A DNA stretch of 64,000 nt, taken from positions 434,001 through 498,000 of the forward strand of contig JAIVJZ010000041.1 of assembly GCA_020199775.1 (NCBI GenBank), written 5' to 3'. Numbering within the stretch: position 1 is the stretch's first letter; each line of letters begins with the position of its first letter. Below are positions 1 through 8,905 of this stretch, piece by piece. A program made the position numbers and the translations under genes. Source of the stretch: Acidobacteriota bacterium (GTDB taxonomy: Bacteria; Acidobacteriota; Blastocatellia; Pyrinomonadales; Pyrinomonadaceae). The notes under the pieces were generated by a model, which did no database searches, was not told where the DNA came from, and saw only the letters and a list, made by a program, of their open reading frames with translations.

Positions 1-1
1 C

Positions 2-1096
2 AACAGCCCGACCCAAGCCATTAACCCAGCGACCGACAATCCGACGAGCGACGCGCTTTATAACAGCGCCTTCATGCGCGCGTGCCGCCGCGAACCCGTG
101 CCCTACACGCCCGTCTGGCTGATGCGACAGGCCGGGCGTTACATGCCCGAATACCGTGAGGTGCGTGCCCGCACCACCTTTCTCGAACTCTGCAAGACGC
201 CCGATCTCGCTTCGGAAGTGACCGTCTACGCCGCCGAACGCCTCGGCGTTGACGCCGCCATCATCTTCGCCGACATCCTGCTCATTCTCGAACCGCTCGG
301 ACTCCATCTCGAATTCGCCAAAGGCGAAGGCCCCGTCATCCACAACCCGGTGCGGACGGCCGCCGACGTGGATCGACTGCGCGAAGTGGAAACAATCGAC
401 AGCCTCGATTACGTGATGCAGGCGATCCGCCAGACGCGGCGCGCGCTGAAACCCAACCTCCCCCTCATCGGATTCGCGGGCGCGCCCTTCACGCTGGCCT
501 CTTATATCATCGAAGGTGGCGCGTCGAAAAATTACGTCCACACCAAGCGGCTCATGCACGCCGACAGCGGCGCGTGGCACGCCCTGATGTCGCGCATCGC
601 GCGCGCCCTGCCGCTCTACCTCAACGCGCAGATCGCGGCGGGCGCGCAGGCCGTCCAACTTTTCGACTCGTGGGTCGGCTGTCTCAGCCCCGAAGATTAT
701 CGGGAATTCGTGCTGCCGCACACATTGCAAGCAATTCGCAACATTTCGCCGGGCACGCCCGTGATACACTTTGGGACGGGGACGGCCACGCTCCTCGAAC
801 TGTTGCGCGAAGCCGGGGGCGACGTGATCGGCCTCGACTGGCGCATCCCTTTGGACGAAGGTTGGCGGCGGATCGGCTACGACCGCGCCGTCATGGGAAA
901 CTTCGATCAAATCCTGCTGTTCACCTCTCCCGCGATCATTCGCCAACACGTCGGGCGCATCCTGCAACTGGCCGCGGGACGCCCCGGTCACATCTTCAAC
1001 CTCGGGCACGGCATCCTGCCGGAAACGCCCGTCGAGAACGTCGTCGCGCTCGTCGAAGCAGTTCACGAGATGAGCCGGAGGCGAGTTCCCCAGTAG
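2..1096 (+). CDS. hemE: Uroporphyrinogen decarboxylase HemE (5' end outside window)
   Basis: HemE converts uroporphyrinogen III to coproporphyrinogen III by removing four carboxyl groups in the cytoplasm. The N-terminal signature RxxPVWxMRQAGRYMPEYR is visible (PVWLMRQAGRYMPEYREVR), as are IIFADIL, GFAGAPFTLASYIIEGG and the C-terminal FNLGHGILPETP. The first ATG in the window (position 74) would start inside the conserved N-terminal helix (LYNSAFMRACRREPV); the frame is open back to base 2 with family-like residues, so I take the gene as 5'-truncated by the window edge rather than starting at 74. It lies upstream of hemH and hemG on the same strand, which fits one late-haem region. Its stop codon is followed directly by a 7-nt-period repeat. 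Confidence 0.93.
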   Translation, partial: NSPTQAINPATDNPTSDALYNSAFMRACRREPVPYTPVWLMRQAGRYMPEYREVRARTTFLELCKTPDLASEVTVYAAERLGVDAAIIFADILLILEPLGLHLEFAKGEGPVIHNPVRTAADVDRLREVETIDSLDYVMQAIRQTRRALKPNLPLIGFAGAPFTLASYIIEGGASKNYVHTKRLMHADSGAWHALMSRIARALPLYLNAQIAAGAQAVQLFDSWVGCLSPEDYREFVLPHTLQAIRNISPGTPVIHFGTGTATLLELLREAGGDVIGLDWRIPLDEGWRRIGYDRAVMGNFDQILLFTSPAIIRQHVGRILQLAAGRPGHIFNLGHGILPETPVENVVALVEAVHEMSRRRVPQ

Positions 1097-1131
1097 GAAT
1101 TTGAAATTTGAGATTTGAAATTTGAGATTTC
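1097..1131. repeat. Heptad (7-nt period) tract after hemE
   Basis: Five tandem 7-mers of the form gaatttg/aaatttg/agatttg follow the hemE stop codon without a gap. A TGA triplet recurs about once per unit on the hemE strand. No fold-back partner arm is seen here, unlike most other heptad tracts in this window. Confidence 0.8.
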
Positions 1132-1160
1132 AACTGTTCGTGTACGAAGTGCGTTAAATA

Positions 1161-1523
1161 ATGACTGAGAATTTGCTCGACAAACTTCGCTTCTGGGGAC
1201 GGCATCGCTGCCCGCGTTGCCGCATGCCCCTGCGCGCCGAAGAGTTGGCCTGCCCGGTCTGCGAACTTCAGATCGTGTTCCTCGGCGAGCGAGGCGAAGT
1301 GATGGTCGAGATGGTGGCGGTCGCAGACCCCGACGATTACGAGAGCGCGCAGGTCGAGGAGTATCACCTGACGCTCGCGCTCGAAGAAGCGGGCGACATG
1401 TACATGCCGCGCCTGCATCTCCCGACGCGCCCGCAGCGCGCCGACCTTGTCCCGCTCCCCGGCGGCACGTTCGGCATCCGCTTTCACAACCGCATCTCCC
1501 TCGAAGACATCAGTCGCGGTTAG
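1161..1523 (+). CDS. Small zinc-ribbon hypothetical protein
   Basis: This 120-aa cytoplasmic protein has an N-terminal double CxxC zinc-ribbon (CPRC at about residue 18 and CPVC at about residue 31) and an acidic, valine-rich C-terminal half. I do not recognise the family. The spacing of 12 residues between the cysteine pairs is typical of a structural zinc ribbon that could bind nucleic acid or protein. It sits 64 bases after hemE on the same strand and may be co-transcribed. No catalytic motif is visible. The ATG is the first after the heptad tract, and no strong Shine-Dalgarno is seen. Confidence 0.75.
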   Translation: MTENLLDKLRFWGRHRCPRCRMPLRAEELACPVCELQIVFLGERGEVMVEMVAVADPDDYESAQVEEYHLTLALEEAGDMYMPRLHLPTRPQRADLVPLPGGTFGIRFHNRISLEDISRG

Positions 1524-1638
1524 AGCGCGTCCCCGTTCGTTTGCAATACCGTTGAAAAGTTACGCGAGAGTTCGACGCGCGCTCCCTCGCCCGTTTGAGC
1601 CGGACATCAACCCCTAAACCCCTGAGGATTATCCCCTG

Positions 1639-2100
1639 ATGCTGACGCAAAATAGAAGAACCCCCTTCGGCCTACTTGTGTGCGCCGGACTGTTATTCAT
1701 CTTCGCGAACCAAGCCGCGGCGCAAAAAACCTGCAAGCCGCGCGTTGACAAAGGAAACATCGCGGTCGAACTGGTGATCCCGAATTTCAACGGCGGGCAG
1801 CGCGTCGTGCTGAGCATGCCCGCGAAAGCCAAAGAGATGCGCGCCTTCGGCGACGCCGCGCCGAATCAATCGGCCAATCACGCCTCGCCCGTCTCTTATT
1901 CCGTGGTCATCACCGAGAAGCGCAACGACGGCGTGACGCTCGACCTGAAAGTCAGCACGCAGAACACGAACGGCGCGTGGCAGGTCACGAAACGCACCAT
2001 CGTCCTGCCCTACGAGACCATCGTCGAGCAGCGTTACATGACCGGCGTGCAGGTGAAGGCTTACTTCAAACTGCGCCCGTTCAATTGCAAGAGCCTGTAA
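1639..2100 (+). CDS. Secreted hypothetical protein
   Basis: A 153-aa protein with a clear Sec signal peptide (basic start, hydrophobic LLVCAGLLFIFA, cleavage probably after AAAQ at about residue 29). The mature part is a beta-rich 125 residues with only two cysteines, one near the new N-terminus (KTCKP) and one four residues from the end (FNCKSL), which could form a disulfide joining the termini. I recognise no family. It lies between the zinc-ribbon gene and the frameshifted SnoaL-like gene, all on the plus strand. Confidence 0.72.
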   Translation: MLTQNRRTPFGLLVCAGLLFIFANQAAAQKTCKPRVDKGNIAVELVIPNFNGGQRVVLSMPAKAKEMRAFGDAAPNQSANHASPVSYSVVITEKRNDGVTLDLKVSTQNTNGAWQVTKRTIVLPYETIVEQRYMTGVQVKAYFKLRPFNCKSL

Positions 2101-2108
2101 GCCGCCTA

Positions 2109-2584
2109 ATGACACCGGAGACACCGGAGACGCCGGGGCAATCTCAGCGGGCGCTCGAAGACGAGATCAGGGAGATCGTCACACGCGAGACGCGCGCGCG
2201 TGGGACACGAAAGATGCCGCGCTGCTGTTGACGGTCTTTCACCCGGACATGGTCTGGCCGTGGCCGCCCGACGCGCGCTCGCACGATCCGGTCATGTGGG
2301 TCTTCCGGGCGGGTCGCTACAACTACGAGCGTTGGCGCGCGAACCGGCAGGAGTTGTTCGACACGCACGAACTCGTCCACAACCGACGCGAGATCGTCCG
2401 TGTCGTCTTGACGGAAGAGGGCGACGGGGCGTTCGCCGTCGTTGACGTGGACACGCTCTGGCGCGACCGCCGTGCGGGGCATGACTTTCGCTGGCGAGGC
2501 CGCGCGTGTAAAGTCTATTCAAAGGCCGGCGACGGCTGGAAGATGACGATGCACACGAGACTGTTCGACTACGGGCAGTCGTGA
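2109..2584 (+). pseudogene. SnoaL/DUF4440-like protein, frameshifted at a (CG)5 run
   Basis: Two overlapping reading frames together make one NTF2-fold protein of about 157 aa. The first frame (from ATG 2109) gives EDEIREIVTRETRA and then stops at 2231; the second continues as AWDTKDAALLLTVFHPDMVWPWPP and runs to 2584. The switch falls at a CG dinucleotide run at 2191-2200. Removing one CG unit restores a single frame. The C-terminal part (VVDVDTLWRDR, GDGWKMTMHTRLFDY) is typical of SnoaL-like/DUF4440 proteins, a fold used for small-molecule binding or isomerisation. It may be a real slippage mutation, a phase-variable gene or a sequencing error; sequence alone cannot decide. Confidence 0.75.
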
Positions 2585-2640
2585 ACTCGCCCGCGCGGGC
2601 GCGAAACTAAAGCGGCGATGATTCAAGCGGTTAAAATTCG

Positions 2641-3741
2641 ATGAGCGATTCACGATTGGCGGAACCTTACGACGCGCTTCTCGTCGTCTCCTTCGGCGGC
2701 CCCGAAGGGTCGGACGAGGTGTTGCCGTTTCTCGAAAACGTGCTGCGCGGTCGCAACGTCCCGCGCGAGCGCATGCTTGAGGTCGCGCATCACTACGAGT
2801 TGTTCGGCGGCGTCAGTCCGATCAACGGGCAGAACCGCGCGCTCATCGCCGCGCTCGAACGCGAGTTGGGCGCGAGCAATCTCGACCTCCCCGTCTACTG
2901 GGGCAATCGCAACTGGCACCCGTTGCTCGCCGACACGCTCCGGCAGATGCGGTCGGACGGAGTCACCCGCGCGCTCGCCTTCGTCACCTCCGCTTACAGT
3001 TCCTACTCCGGCTGCCGCCAGTATCGCGAAGACATCGAACGCGCGCGCGAAGCCGTGGGCGAAGGCGCGCCGCGGGTTGATAAGCTGCGCGTCTTCTACA
3101 ACCATCCCGGCTTCATCGCGCCGAACGTGGAGAATTTGCGCGCCGCGCTCGCGCGCATACCGTATGAGCGGCGGCGTGCGGCGCGCGTCGCTTTCACGGC
3201 GCACAGCATCCCGCTCTCGATGGCCTCCAACTGCGACTATCAGGCGCAACTGCTCGAAACCTGTCGCCTCGTCGCGGAGGGCGCGGGACACGCGGGCTGG
3301 CAACTCGTCTTCCAAAGCCGCAGCGGCTCGCCCGCGCAGCCGTGGCTCGAACCGGACATCTGCGATCACCTGCGCGAGTTGAAGCGGACGGGCGCGACGG
3401 ACGTGGTGGTCGCCCCCGTGGGCTTCATCTCCGATCACATGGAGGTCTTGTACGATCTCGACACGGAGGCGCGGCGAGTCGCAGGGGAGATCGGACTCAA
3501 CCTCGTCCGCGCGGCGACCGTCGGCACGCACCCCACTTTCATCAGGATGATCCGCGACCTTGTCGTCGAACGTCAGACCTGCGACCCCGTGCGACCCGCG
3601 CTCGGCGCGCGCGGCGCGAAGGAAGATGTCTGCCCCGCCGACTGTTGCCTGATGGGCGCGGGGCGACCCTCGAACACCAACGCGCAAATCGGCAACTCCG
3701 CGCCCCTCGCATCGACGAATGAACGACCCGCAAGCATCTAG
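2641..3741 (+). CDS. hemH: Ferrochelatase HemH/CpfC
   Basis: A 366-aa ferrochelatase that inserts Fe2+ into a porphyrin. Visible family blocks are VVSFGGPEG, YELFGGVSPING, the metal-site histidine in FTAHSIP, and GFISDHMEVLYDLDTEA. The C-terminus carries a cysteine-rich stretch (DVCPADCCLMG) followed by a low-complexity tail; such C-terminal cysteines occur in some ferrochelatases that bind a [2Fe-2S] cluster, but whether this one does is not shown. Its last 23 bases overlap the start of hemG, which suggests translational coupling. Whether the substrate is protoporphyrin IX or coproporphyrin III cannot be read from the sequence. Confidence 0.92.
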   Translation: MSDSRLAEPYDALLVVSFGGPEGSDEVLPFLENVLRGRNVPRERMLEVAHHYELFGGVSPINGQNRALIAALERELGASNLDLPVYWGNRNWHPLLADTLRQMRSDGVTRALAFVTSAYSSYSGCRQYREDIERAREAVGEGAPRVDKLRVFYNHPGFIAPNVENLRAALARIPYERRRAARVAFTAHSIPLSMASNCDYQAQLLETCRLVAEGAGHAGWQLVFQSRSGSPAQPWLEPDICDHLRELKRTGATDVVVAPVGFISDHMEVLYDLDTEARRVAGEIGLNLVRAATVGTHPTFIRMIRDLVVERQTCDPVRPALGARGAKEDVCPADCCLMGAGRPSNTNAQIGNSAPLASTNERPASI

Positions 3742-5197
3742 GCCGCGCCGCGTCGCCGTCGTCGGCGGCGGCATCAGCGGGCTGGCGGCGGCGTACGAAC
3801 TGACACGACACGCGCGCTCCGTCGATCCCGCGCTCGAAGTTATCCTCGTCGAAGCCTCCACGCGACTCGGCGGCACGATTCGCACACACACCCGCGACGG
3901 CTTTCTGCTCGAAGGCGGCCCCGACGCCTTCATCTCCGAAAAGCCCGAAGCCCTCGAACTCACGAAGCAACTCGGCCTCGAATCGCGCCTGCTCGAAACG
4001 AACGCGGAGCATCGCCGTTCCTTCATCGTGCGCGGCGGTCGGCTGCGCCCCGTGCCCGAAGGCTTTCACCTGCTCGCGCCTTCGCGCTTCCGGCCTTTCC
4101 TGACGACGGACATTTTCAGTTGGGCGGGCAAGGCGCGCATGGCGTGCGATCTATTTCTGCCGCGGCGCGCGGGCGCGGCGGCGAACGGCGACGACGACGA
4201 CGAAAGCCTCGCGGAGTTTGTCCGCCGCCGTTTCGGGCGCGAAGCTCTGGAGCGCATGGCGCAGCCGATGGTCGGCGGCATCTACACGGCCGACCCCGAA
4301 CAGTTGAGCCTGCGCGCGACGATGCCGCGTTTCCTCGACATGGAGCGCGCCGACCGCAGCGTCATCCTCGCGATGTGGCGCGCGCGACGCCGCGCCGCAA
4401 CCGACACGCGCGGCACGAGCGGCGCGCGCTACAGCCTCTTCCTCTCTTTCGACAGCGGCATGCAAACGCTGACCGACGCCCTCGCCGCCACGCTCCCGCC
4501 CGCCACCGTGCGTCTCAACACGACGGTCGAGGCGATTGACTTCGAACAGGAGACGCGACGTTGGAACCTGCGCGTCTCCGCGAATGAAACGACGGGCGGC
4601 GGCGAAACCATCGCGGCCGACGCACTCTGCCTCGCGCTGCCCGCCTACGCGTCGGCGCGACTGCTGGGCGGCGTTGACTCCGAACTCGCCGCCGAACTCT
4701 CGGCAATTCCCTACGCCTCGACCGCGACCGTCAACCTTGCCTTTCGTCGCGCGGACATCCCGCACGCGCTCGACGGCTTCGGCTTCGTCGTCCCCTTAGT
4801 CGAACATCGCCGGACGCTCGCCTGCACTTTCAGCAGCGTGAAGTTCGCGGGACGCGCGCCCGCCGGTCACGCCCTTCTGCGCGCCTTCGTCGGCGGCGCG
4901 CTCCAACCCGAAATGTACGCGCTCGACGCAGACCGGATGATCGACGCGGTGCGCGAAGACCTCCGCGCGCTCGTCGGAATAGAACGCGCGCCCGTTTTCG
5001 CGCACGTCGAAAAATGGCCGCGCTCGATGGCGCAATATCACCTCGGCCACCTCGCGCGCGTCGCCCGCATCCGTCGACGCCTGCAAGATTTCCCCACCCT
5101 CCAACTCGCCGGAAACGCCTACGGCGGCGCGGGACTCCCCGACTGTATTCGCAGCGGCCACACGGCGGCGAGAGAAATGATGAAGACGGAACGATGA
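3719..5197 (+). CDS. hemY: Protoporphyrinogen/coproporphyrinogen oxidase, HemG/HemY type
   Basis: A 492-aa FAD-dependent oxidase of the HemY/CgoX family. The N-terminus carries the dinucleotide-binding motif VVGGGISGLAAAYEL and the family block TRLGGTIRTHTRDGFLLEGGPDAF; the C-terminus has the second FAD segment LAGNAYGGAGLPDCIRSG. It is soluble or peripherally membrane-bound and oxidises the porphyrinogen before iron insertion. It starts inside the hemH 3' end. The last codons (MKTER stop) are already part of a heptad repeat, so the C-terminal residues and stop are supplied by that repeat. Confidence 0.92.
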   Translation: MNDPQASRPRRVAVVGGGISGLAAAYELTRHARSVDPALEVILVEASTRLGGTIRTHTRDGFLLEGGPDAFISEKPEALELTKQLGLESRLLETNAEHRRSFIVRGGRLRPVPEGFHLLAPSRFRPFLTTDIFSWAGKARMACDLFLPRRAGAAANGDDDDESLAEFVRRRFGREALERMAQPMVGGIYTADPEQLSLRATMPRFLDMERADRSVILAMWRARRRAATDTRGTSGARYSLFLSFDSGMQTLTDALAATLPPATVRLNTTVEAIDFEQETRRWNLRVSANETTGGGETIAADALCLALPAYASARLLGGVDSELAAELSAIPYASTATVNLAFRRADIPHALDGFGFVVPLVEHRRTLACTFSSVKFAGRAPAGHALLRAFVGGALQPEMYALDADRMIDAVREDLRALVGIERAPVFAHVEKWPRSMAQYHLGHLARVARIRRRLQDFPTLQLAGNAYGGAGLPDCIRSGHTAAREMMKTER

Positions 5198-5270
5198 AGT
5201 AGGAACGATGAACGATGAACTGAAAGCGGTTTGTCTTTACTTCCGCGTTCATCGTTCCTACTTCATCGTT
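5189..5270. repeat. Heptad-armed hairpin between hemY and the DUF58 gene
   Basis: The left arm reads gaacgat/gaagtag/gaacgat/gaacgat with period 7. Positions 5190-5214 and 5246-5270 are a perfect 25-bp inverted repeat around a 31-nt loop. It separates two convergent genes and overlaps the hemY stop codon, while the DUF58 stop codon (5271-5273) abuts the right arm. It could act as a bidirectional transcript 3' end or RNase III target. Confidence 0.9.
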
Positions 5271-6773
5271 TCACAAATAGATGACGTGTGACATTCGCCA
5301 GACGTTGGCGGGGATCGAGCCGGGCGCGGACGTGGTGAGCAGGATGACGTAGTGCGAGTCTGCGTTGTTGGGCGCGGCGGCGAGCGACGACCAGAGATCA
5401 ATTTGCGCGCCCGTCGCCTCCCGCGCCTCCAGCGGGCGGACGAGGGCGAGGCGGCGTAAACAGGCGTAGAGGTGTTCGCGCCCCGCGCCGTAGTGTCCCG
5501 CCTCTGCGCCGAGCGTGAGGCGAACTTCGGCGCGTTCTTCGAGGAAGTGTGCGACGAGCGAAGCGGCCTGAGTCACGCCGTGCTCGAACCGCGCGTCGAA
5601 AAATTTCTCCGCCCCGCCGCCGCCGTCCGTCGCGCTGTCCATCGCGCGCGTGTCGAAGACGATGTGGACGCGCCGCTCGTCTTCGGAAGTGAACTCGCGG
5701 ACGATCAAATGATTGGAGCGCGCCGTCGCCTTCCAGTCGATGTGGCGCATGTCGTCCTGCGGTTGATAGTCGCGCAAACTATGGAGGTCGTGCCCCGCGC
5801 CGCGGCGGGCGGAGAGCATGCGCCCCGCGTTCATCGGCAGCAGGTGAAGTTCGTCGCTGGCGGCTTCGATGTTGGGATAGATGACGAGTTCGACGTTGCG
5901 CGCGCGAAGTCTGCGGCGCAGGCGGAAGAAGCCGAAGGGGAAGCGCGTGGAGAGTTCAAAGCCGGTGACGAGGACGTGGCCGCGCTTCGGGAACAACTGC
6001 TCGACGCGCTGCTCGGCCTTCGCGCGTCGCGGCACGTAGATGAAATAGGCCAGCGCGCGTCGCAGGTCGCGCGGACGCTCACGGTGTAACTTGCGCCGCT
6101 TCCTCTTTCCGCGACCGCCGCCGCCGTTGGCGGTCGCCGCCGCCGCGTCGTCCGCGAAAACCTGATTGCGCGATTCGATGAGGATCGAGAAGGACGGCAG
6201 CAGGCGTTTCGTGTTTTGGAGACTGACGAGGACGGGCGCGGGTTCGCCCGCGAAGATGTGATCGGGGAAACGCGCCGAGACGATGAGGTCGCGCAAGGAG
6301 GCGCGCGCCGCCGACCACGCGACAAAGAGCGTCGAGGCCAGCACCGAGAAGATCAGGAAGAGCAGGTTGTTGCCCGTGTTGTAGGCGGCGAAGGCGACGG
6401 AGAGAAAGATGCCGATGAAGATGAGGCCGCCCGTCGTCACCTGAAACGGCGGGTCGAGCCGCCCGACCTCGGCGCGCGCCGAACGCAACAGCGGCGGGAC
6501 GACGAAGATCGTGATCAGCGCGACGAACACGAGCGACGTGATCGCGCCGATGCGCGCCAACTCCCAATCGCCGCTCTGCCGCGCCCAAGAGGTGACGATT
6601 GCCACGATGAGGCCGCACCCGACGAGCAGCGTCCCCAAGATCGCGTTGCGCCACACGCGCCACGTCGAGCGCGGGCGAACGCCGTCGCGCCTGAGTGTCG
6701 CGTGCGCGCTCGACGAAGTCGAAGCGCCCGGACTCTTAACTTCCGCCTGAGTAGTTTGCGAACGCTCCCGCAT
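5271..6773 (-). CDS. DUF58 membrane protein, MoxR partner
   Basis: A 500-aa membrane protein. It has a basic N-terminus, two transmembrane helices around residues 43-62 and 75-95 and another hydrophobic pair at 115-150, then a large soluble region. The DUF58 signature is clear: GHDLHSLRDYQPQDDMRHIDWKATAR followed by VREFTSEDERRVHIVFDTR. A glycine/arginine/lysine-rich insert (about residues 215-235) is a local peculiarity. DUF58 proteins are usually coded next to MoxR AAA+ ATPases, as here (57 bases downstream of it), and are thought to help in assembling or modifying envelope or metallo-protein complexes; the client here is unknown. Confidence 0.88.
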   Translation of the reverse strand: MRERSQTTQAEVKSPGASTSSSAHATLRRDGVRPRSTWRVWRNAILGTLLVGCGLIVAIVTSWARQSGDWELARIGAITSLVFVALITIFVVPPLLRSARAEVGRLDPPFQVTTGGLIFIGIFLSVAFAAYNTGNNLLFLIFSVLASTLFVAWSAARASLRDLIVSARFPDHIFAGEPAPVLVSLQNTKRLLPSFSILIESRNQVFADDAAAATANGGGGRGKRKRRKLHRERPRDLRRALAYFIYVPRRAKAEQRVEQLFPKRGHVLVTGFELSTRFPFGFFRLRRRLRARNVELVIYPNIEAASDELHLLPMNAGRMLSARRGAGHDLHSLRDYQPQDDMRHIDWKATARSNHLIVREFTSEDERRVHIVFDTRAMDSATDGGGGAEKFFDARFEHGVTQAASLVAHFLEERAEVRLTLGAEAGHYGAGREHLYACLRRLALVRPLEAREATGAQIDLWSSLAAAPNNADSHYVILLTTSAPGSIPANVWRMSHVIYL

Positions 6774-6830
6774 CTCTAAACCTCGCCGCGCTCACGCGCC
6801 AACCCGGTCGCCGCGCTATCCGGGTCTCAA

Positions 6831-7814
6831 TCATAACGGCACGCTGATCGTCTTCATGATCTCGCGCAGGACGGCTTCGGCCTCTTCGCTGCGCCGGAGA
6901 CTGGACGAGAAGCGCGAGTTGACGACGAGGCGGTGCGCGAAGACGGGGAGGACGAGTCGCTTGATGTCGTCGGGCACGCAGTAGGCGCGATCTTCCGTGA
7001 GGGCGAGAGCTTGCGCGGCGCGGAAGAGCGCGAGCGTGCCGCGTGGGCTCACTCCGAGGTCGAGCATCTCGGAGGCGCGCGTGGCCGAGACGATGCGCAT
7101 CAGGTAGTCCACGAGCGCGTCGTCCACGACGACGCTCGCCACGTTTCGTTGCAGCGCGGCGATGTCGCTCGCGGACAGCACGGCGCGCACCTCCGTAAGC
7201 GGGTCGCGCGTTTCGCGGTCGCGCAAAATCACCTTCTCCATTTCGGCGTCCGGGTAGCCGATGCGCAGGCGGAGCATGAAGCGGTCGAGTTGCGATTCCG
7301 GCAGAGGGTAGGTGCCGTGGTGTTCGATGGGGTTCTGCGTGGCGACGACGATGAAGGGCGCGGGCAGTTTGTACGTCGTGCCTTCGACGGTGACGTGGCC
7401 TTCGCCCATCGCTTCGAGGAGCGCGGACTGCGTCTTCGGCGTGGTGCGGTTGATCTCGTCTGCGAGCACAACGTTGGCGAAGATGGGGCCGGGCTTAAAC
7501 TCGAAGCCGCCCGTCGGCTCGTTGTAGACCGAGAGGCCGATCACGTCCGAGGGCAGCAAGTCCGAGGTGAACTGGATGCGCTGGAACGTGCAGTCGAGGG
7601 CGCGCGCGAGCGCCTGCGCGAGCGTCGTCTTGCCGACGCCGGGCACGTCTTCGACGAGCAGGTGGCCGCCCGCGAGCAGCGCGACGAGGGTGAGGCGCAC
7701 CGCTTCGCTCTTGCCCTTGATGACGCCCTCAATCGCCGCGTGAAGCTGCGCGACGCCGTCAGCCGCCGCCGACGCCGCCTCTCCCTCGCTCTCGGCCGTC
7801 TGTAAACGTCTCAT
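6831..7814 (-). CDS. MoxR-family AAA+ ATPase
   Basis: A 327-aa MoxR chaperone ATPase. Walker A is VEDVPGVGKTTLAQALA, Walker B is LADEINRTTPKTQSALLEAM, and the MoxR blocks ATQNPIEHHGTYPLPESQLDRFMLRLRIGYP and LGVSPRGTLALFRAAQA are present. I start it at the ATG at 7814 (MRRLQTAESEG), which has a GGGGGAG Shine-Dalgarno just upstream. The frame stays open further upstream, but that part is translated heptad repeat (RPLTSDLCSLTSL) and not protein-like. It lies directly upstream of the DUF58 gene in the same operon. Confidence 0.92.
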   Translation of the reverse strand: MRRLQTAESEGEAASAAADGVAQLHAAIEGVIKGKSEAVRLTLVALLAGGHLLVEDVPGVGKTTLAQALARALDCTFQRIQFTSDLLPSDVIGLSVYNEPTGGFEFKPGPIFANVVLADEINRTTPKTQSALLEAMGEGHVTVEGTTYKLPAPFIVVATQNPIEHHGTYPLPESQLDRFMLRLRIGYPDAEMEKVILRDRETRDPLTEVRAVLSASDIAALQRNVASVVVDDALVDYLMRIVSATRASEMLDLGVSPRGTLALFRAAQALALTEDRAYCVPDDIKRLVLPVFAHRLVVNSRFSSSLRRSEEAEAVLREIMKTISVPL

Positions 7815-7862
7815 CAATCGCTCCCCCGCGTGTGTGCTGCGTCGCTGTATTCTACATGAAAG

Positions 7863-7945
7863 AGAGGTCAAAGAGCAGAGGTCAGAGGTCAGAGGTCGGA
7901 GGTCAGTTAAAACTGTCTTCGCTGATCTCTCACCCCTCGCCTCTG
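7863..7945. repeat. Heptad tract upstream of MoxR gene and pilin gene
   Basis: Six units of the agaggtc type (7863-7904, period 7) are followed after a short loop (gttaaaactgtcttc) by a degenerate complementary arm (gatctctcacccctcgcctc, 7924-7943). It sits in the roughly 290-base divergent gap between the MoxR and pilin genes, so unlike most other tracts it is not at a 3' end. On the minus strand the units carry TGA. Confidence 0.75.
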
Positions 7946-8104
7946 ACCTTTGCCTTCGTGACTTGCCGCGCGGCGGTGTAGTAGAATCCGAGTCGTTGTA
8001 TTGGCGAAAGACTTGGCGCGGCGGGGCGTAAATAATGGAACTCGCGGCAGTTTCTTTCGTGTAAACAGCGGCGGAATGAGACCCCATCCTTTGAGGAAGT
8101 AAAG

Positions 8105-8593
8105 ATGCTCCAAGAGTTAAAACGTCACAAAAATGAACGCGGATTTTCGCTCATCGAGTTGATGATCGTAATCGCAATTATCGGGATTCTCGTCGGCGTC
8201 GGCATCCCGGCGTGGCAGTCGAGCGTGCGCTCGGCCAACCAGGCCGCCGCCATCCGCACGCTTCAGGCCATCGCCGTCGAGCAGCGAATTTATTACAACT
8301 CGCACAACCGCAGTTCCTACGGGACGTTTGATCAACTGATCGCCGACGGGCAGCTAGACCGTCGTTACGCGGGCGAGGAACCGCTCGTCGAGGGTTACAT
8401 CTTCCGCCTCAAGACGACGCCGAAGACCGGCAACCAGCCGCCGCTGTACACCGTCAATGCCGATCCGCAAAAGCCCGACGGCGTGACCGCGACGGGCAAA
8501 GAGTTCTACTACACGGACGCCAATTCGAGCACCATCCACGTCAACGGCACGCAACCCGCCGGCCCGAACGACCCGCCGATGGGCGGTCAGTGA
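8105..8593 (+). CDS. Type IV pilin-like protein
   Basis: A 162-aa prepilin. The class III leader is short and basic (MLQELKRHKNERG) with cleavage before F14 in the motif RG-FSLIELMIVIAIIGILVGVGIP, including the conserved glutamate at +5. The rest is a globular head with YYNSHNRSSYGTFDQLI, similar to Acidobacteria/deltaproteobacterial major pilins, and a Pro/Gly-rich end with no disulfide pair. A GAGGA ribosome site lies about 10 bases upstream. No pil assembly genes are adjacent, so it depends on a type IV pilus or type II-like machine coded elsewhere. Confidence 0.9.
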   Translation: MLQELKRHKNERGFSLIELMIVIAIIGILVGVGIPAWQSSVRSANQAAAIRTLQAIAVEQRIYYNSHNRSSYGTFDQLIADGQLDRRYAGEEPLVEGYIFRLKTTPKTGNQPPLYTVNADPQKPDGVTATGKEFYYTDANSSTIHVNGTQPAGPNDPPMGGQ

Positions 8594-8861
8594 TCGTCGC
8601 GGCGTGAAGACTTTACCGCCCCACCTTTCGGGGGAGCGTCCGCGCGCGGTGGTAGTAGGGTAATAGTGTAGGTATGAGTTTAGCCGGGTTTTGGGTTTTA
8701 ACTCGGCTGGCAGATCAAGCCCATCATCCATCAGAGTTTCAGCACGACGGACTAGCCAAGGCGACTCCCCTCAGTATACTTACCCTGTCAATAGAATTGT
8801 TCATAAAAGGTATACTTCCGCACAAATTACCACCCTGCATCGGGAGCGCGAGGCGGAGCTA

Positions 8862-8905
8862 ATAAAAAGGGGCTTTCCGGGAGCATCACTCCCGGAAAGC
8901 CCCTT
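8862..8905 (-). terminator. Rho-independent terminator (minus strand)
   Basis: A perfect 17-bp inverted repeat (8867-8883 and 8889-8905) with a 5-nt loop. On the minus strand the stem is followed by a T-rich run (TTTTTATT), so it terminates transcription coming from the NRPS side. The surrounding gap 8594-9212 contains no convincing gene. Confidence 0.82.

Noticed and set aside
7815-8087. Extended N-terminus of the MoxR ATPase
   Set aside because: The extra 91 codons are translated heptad repeat and unrelated sequence; the ATG at 7814 has a ribosome site and matches the family length.
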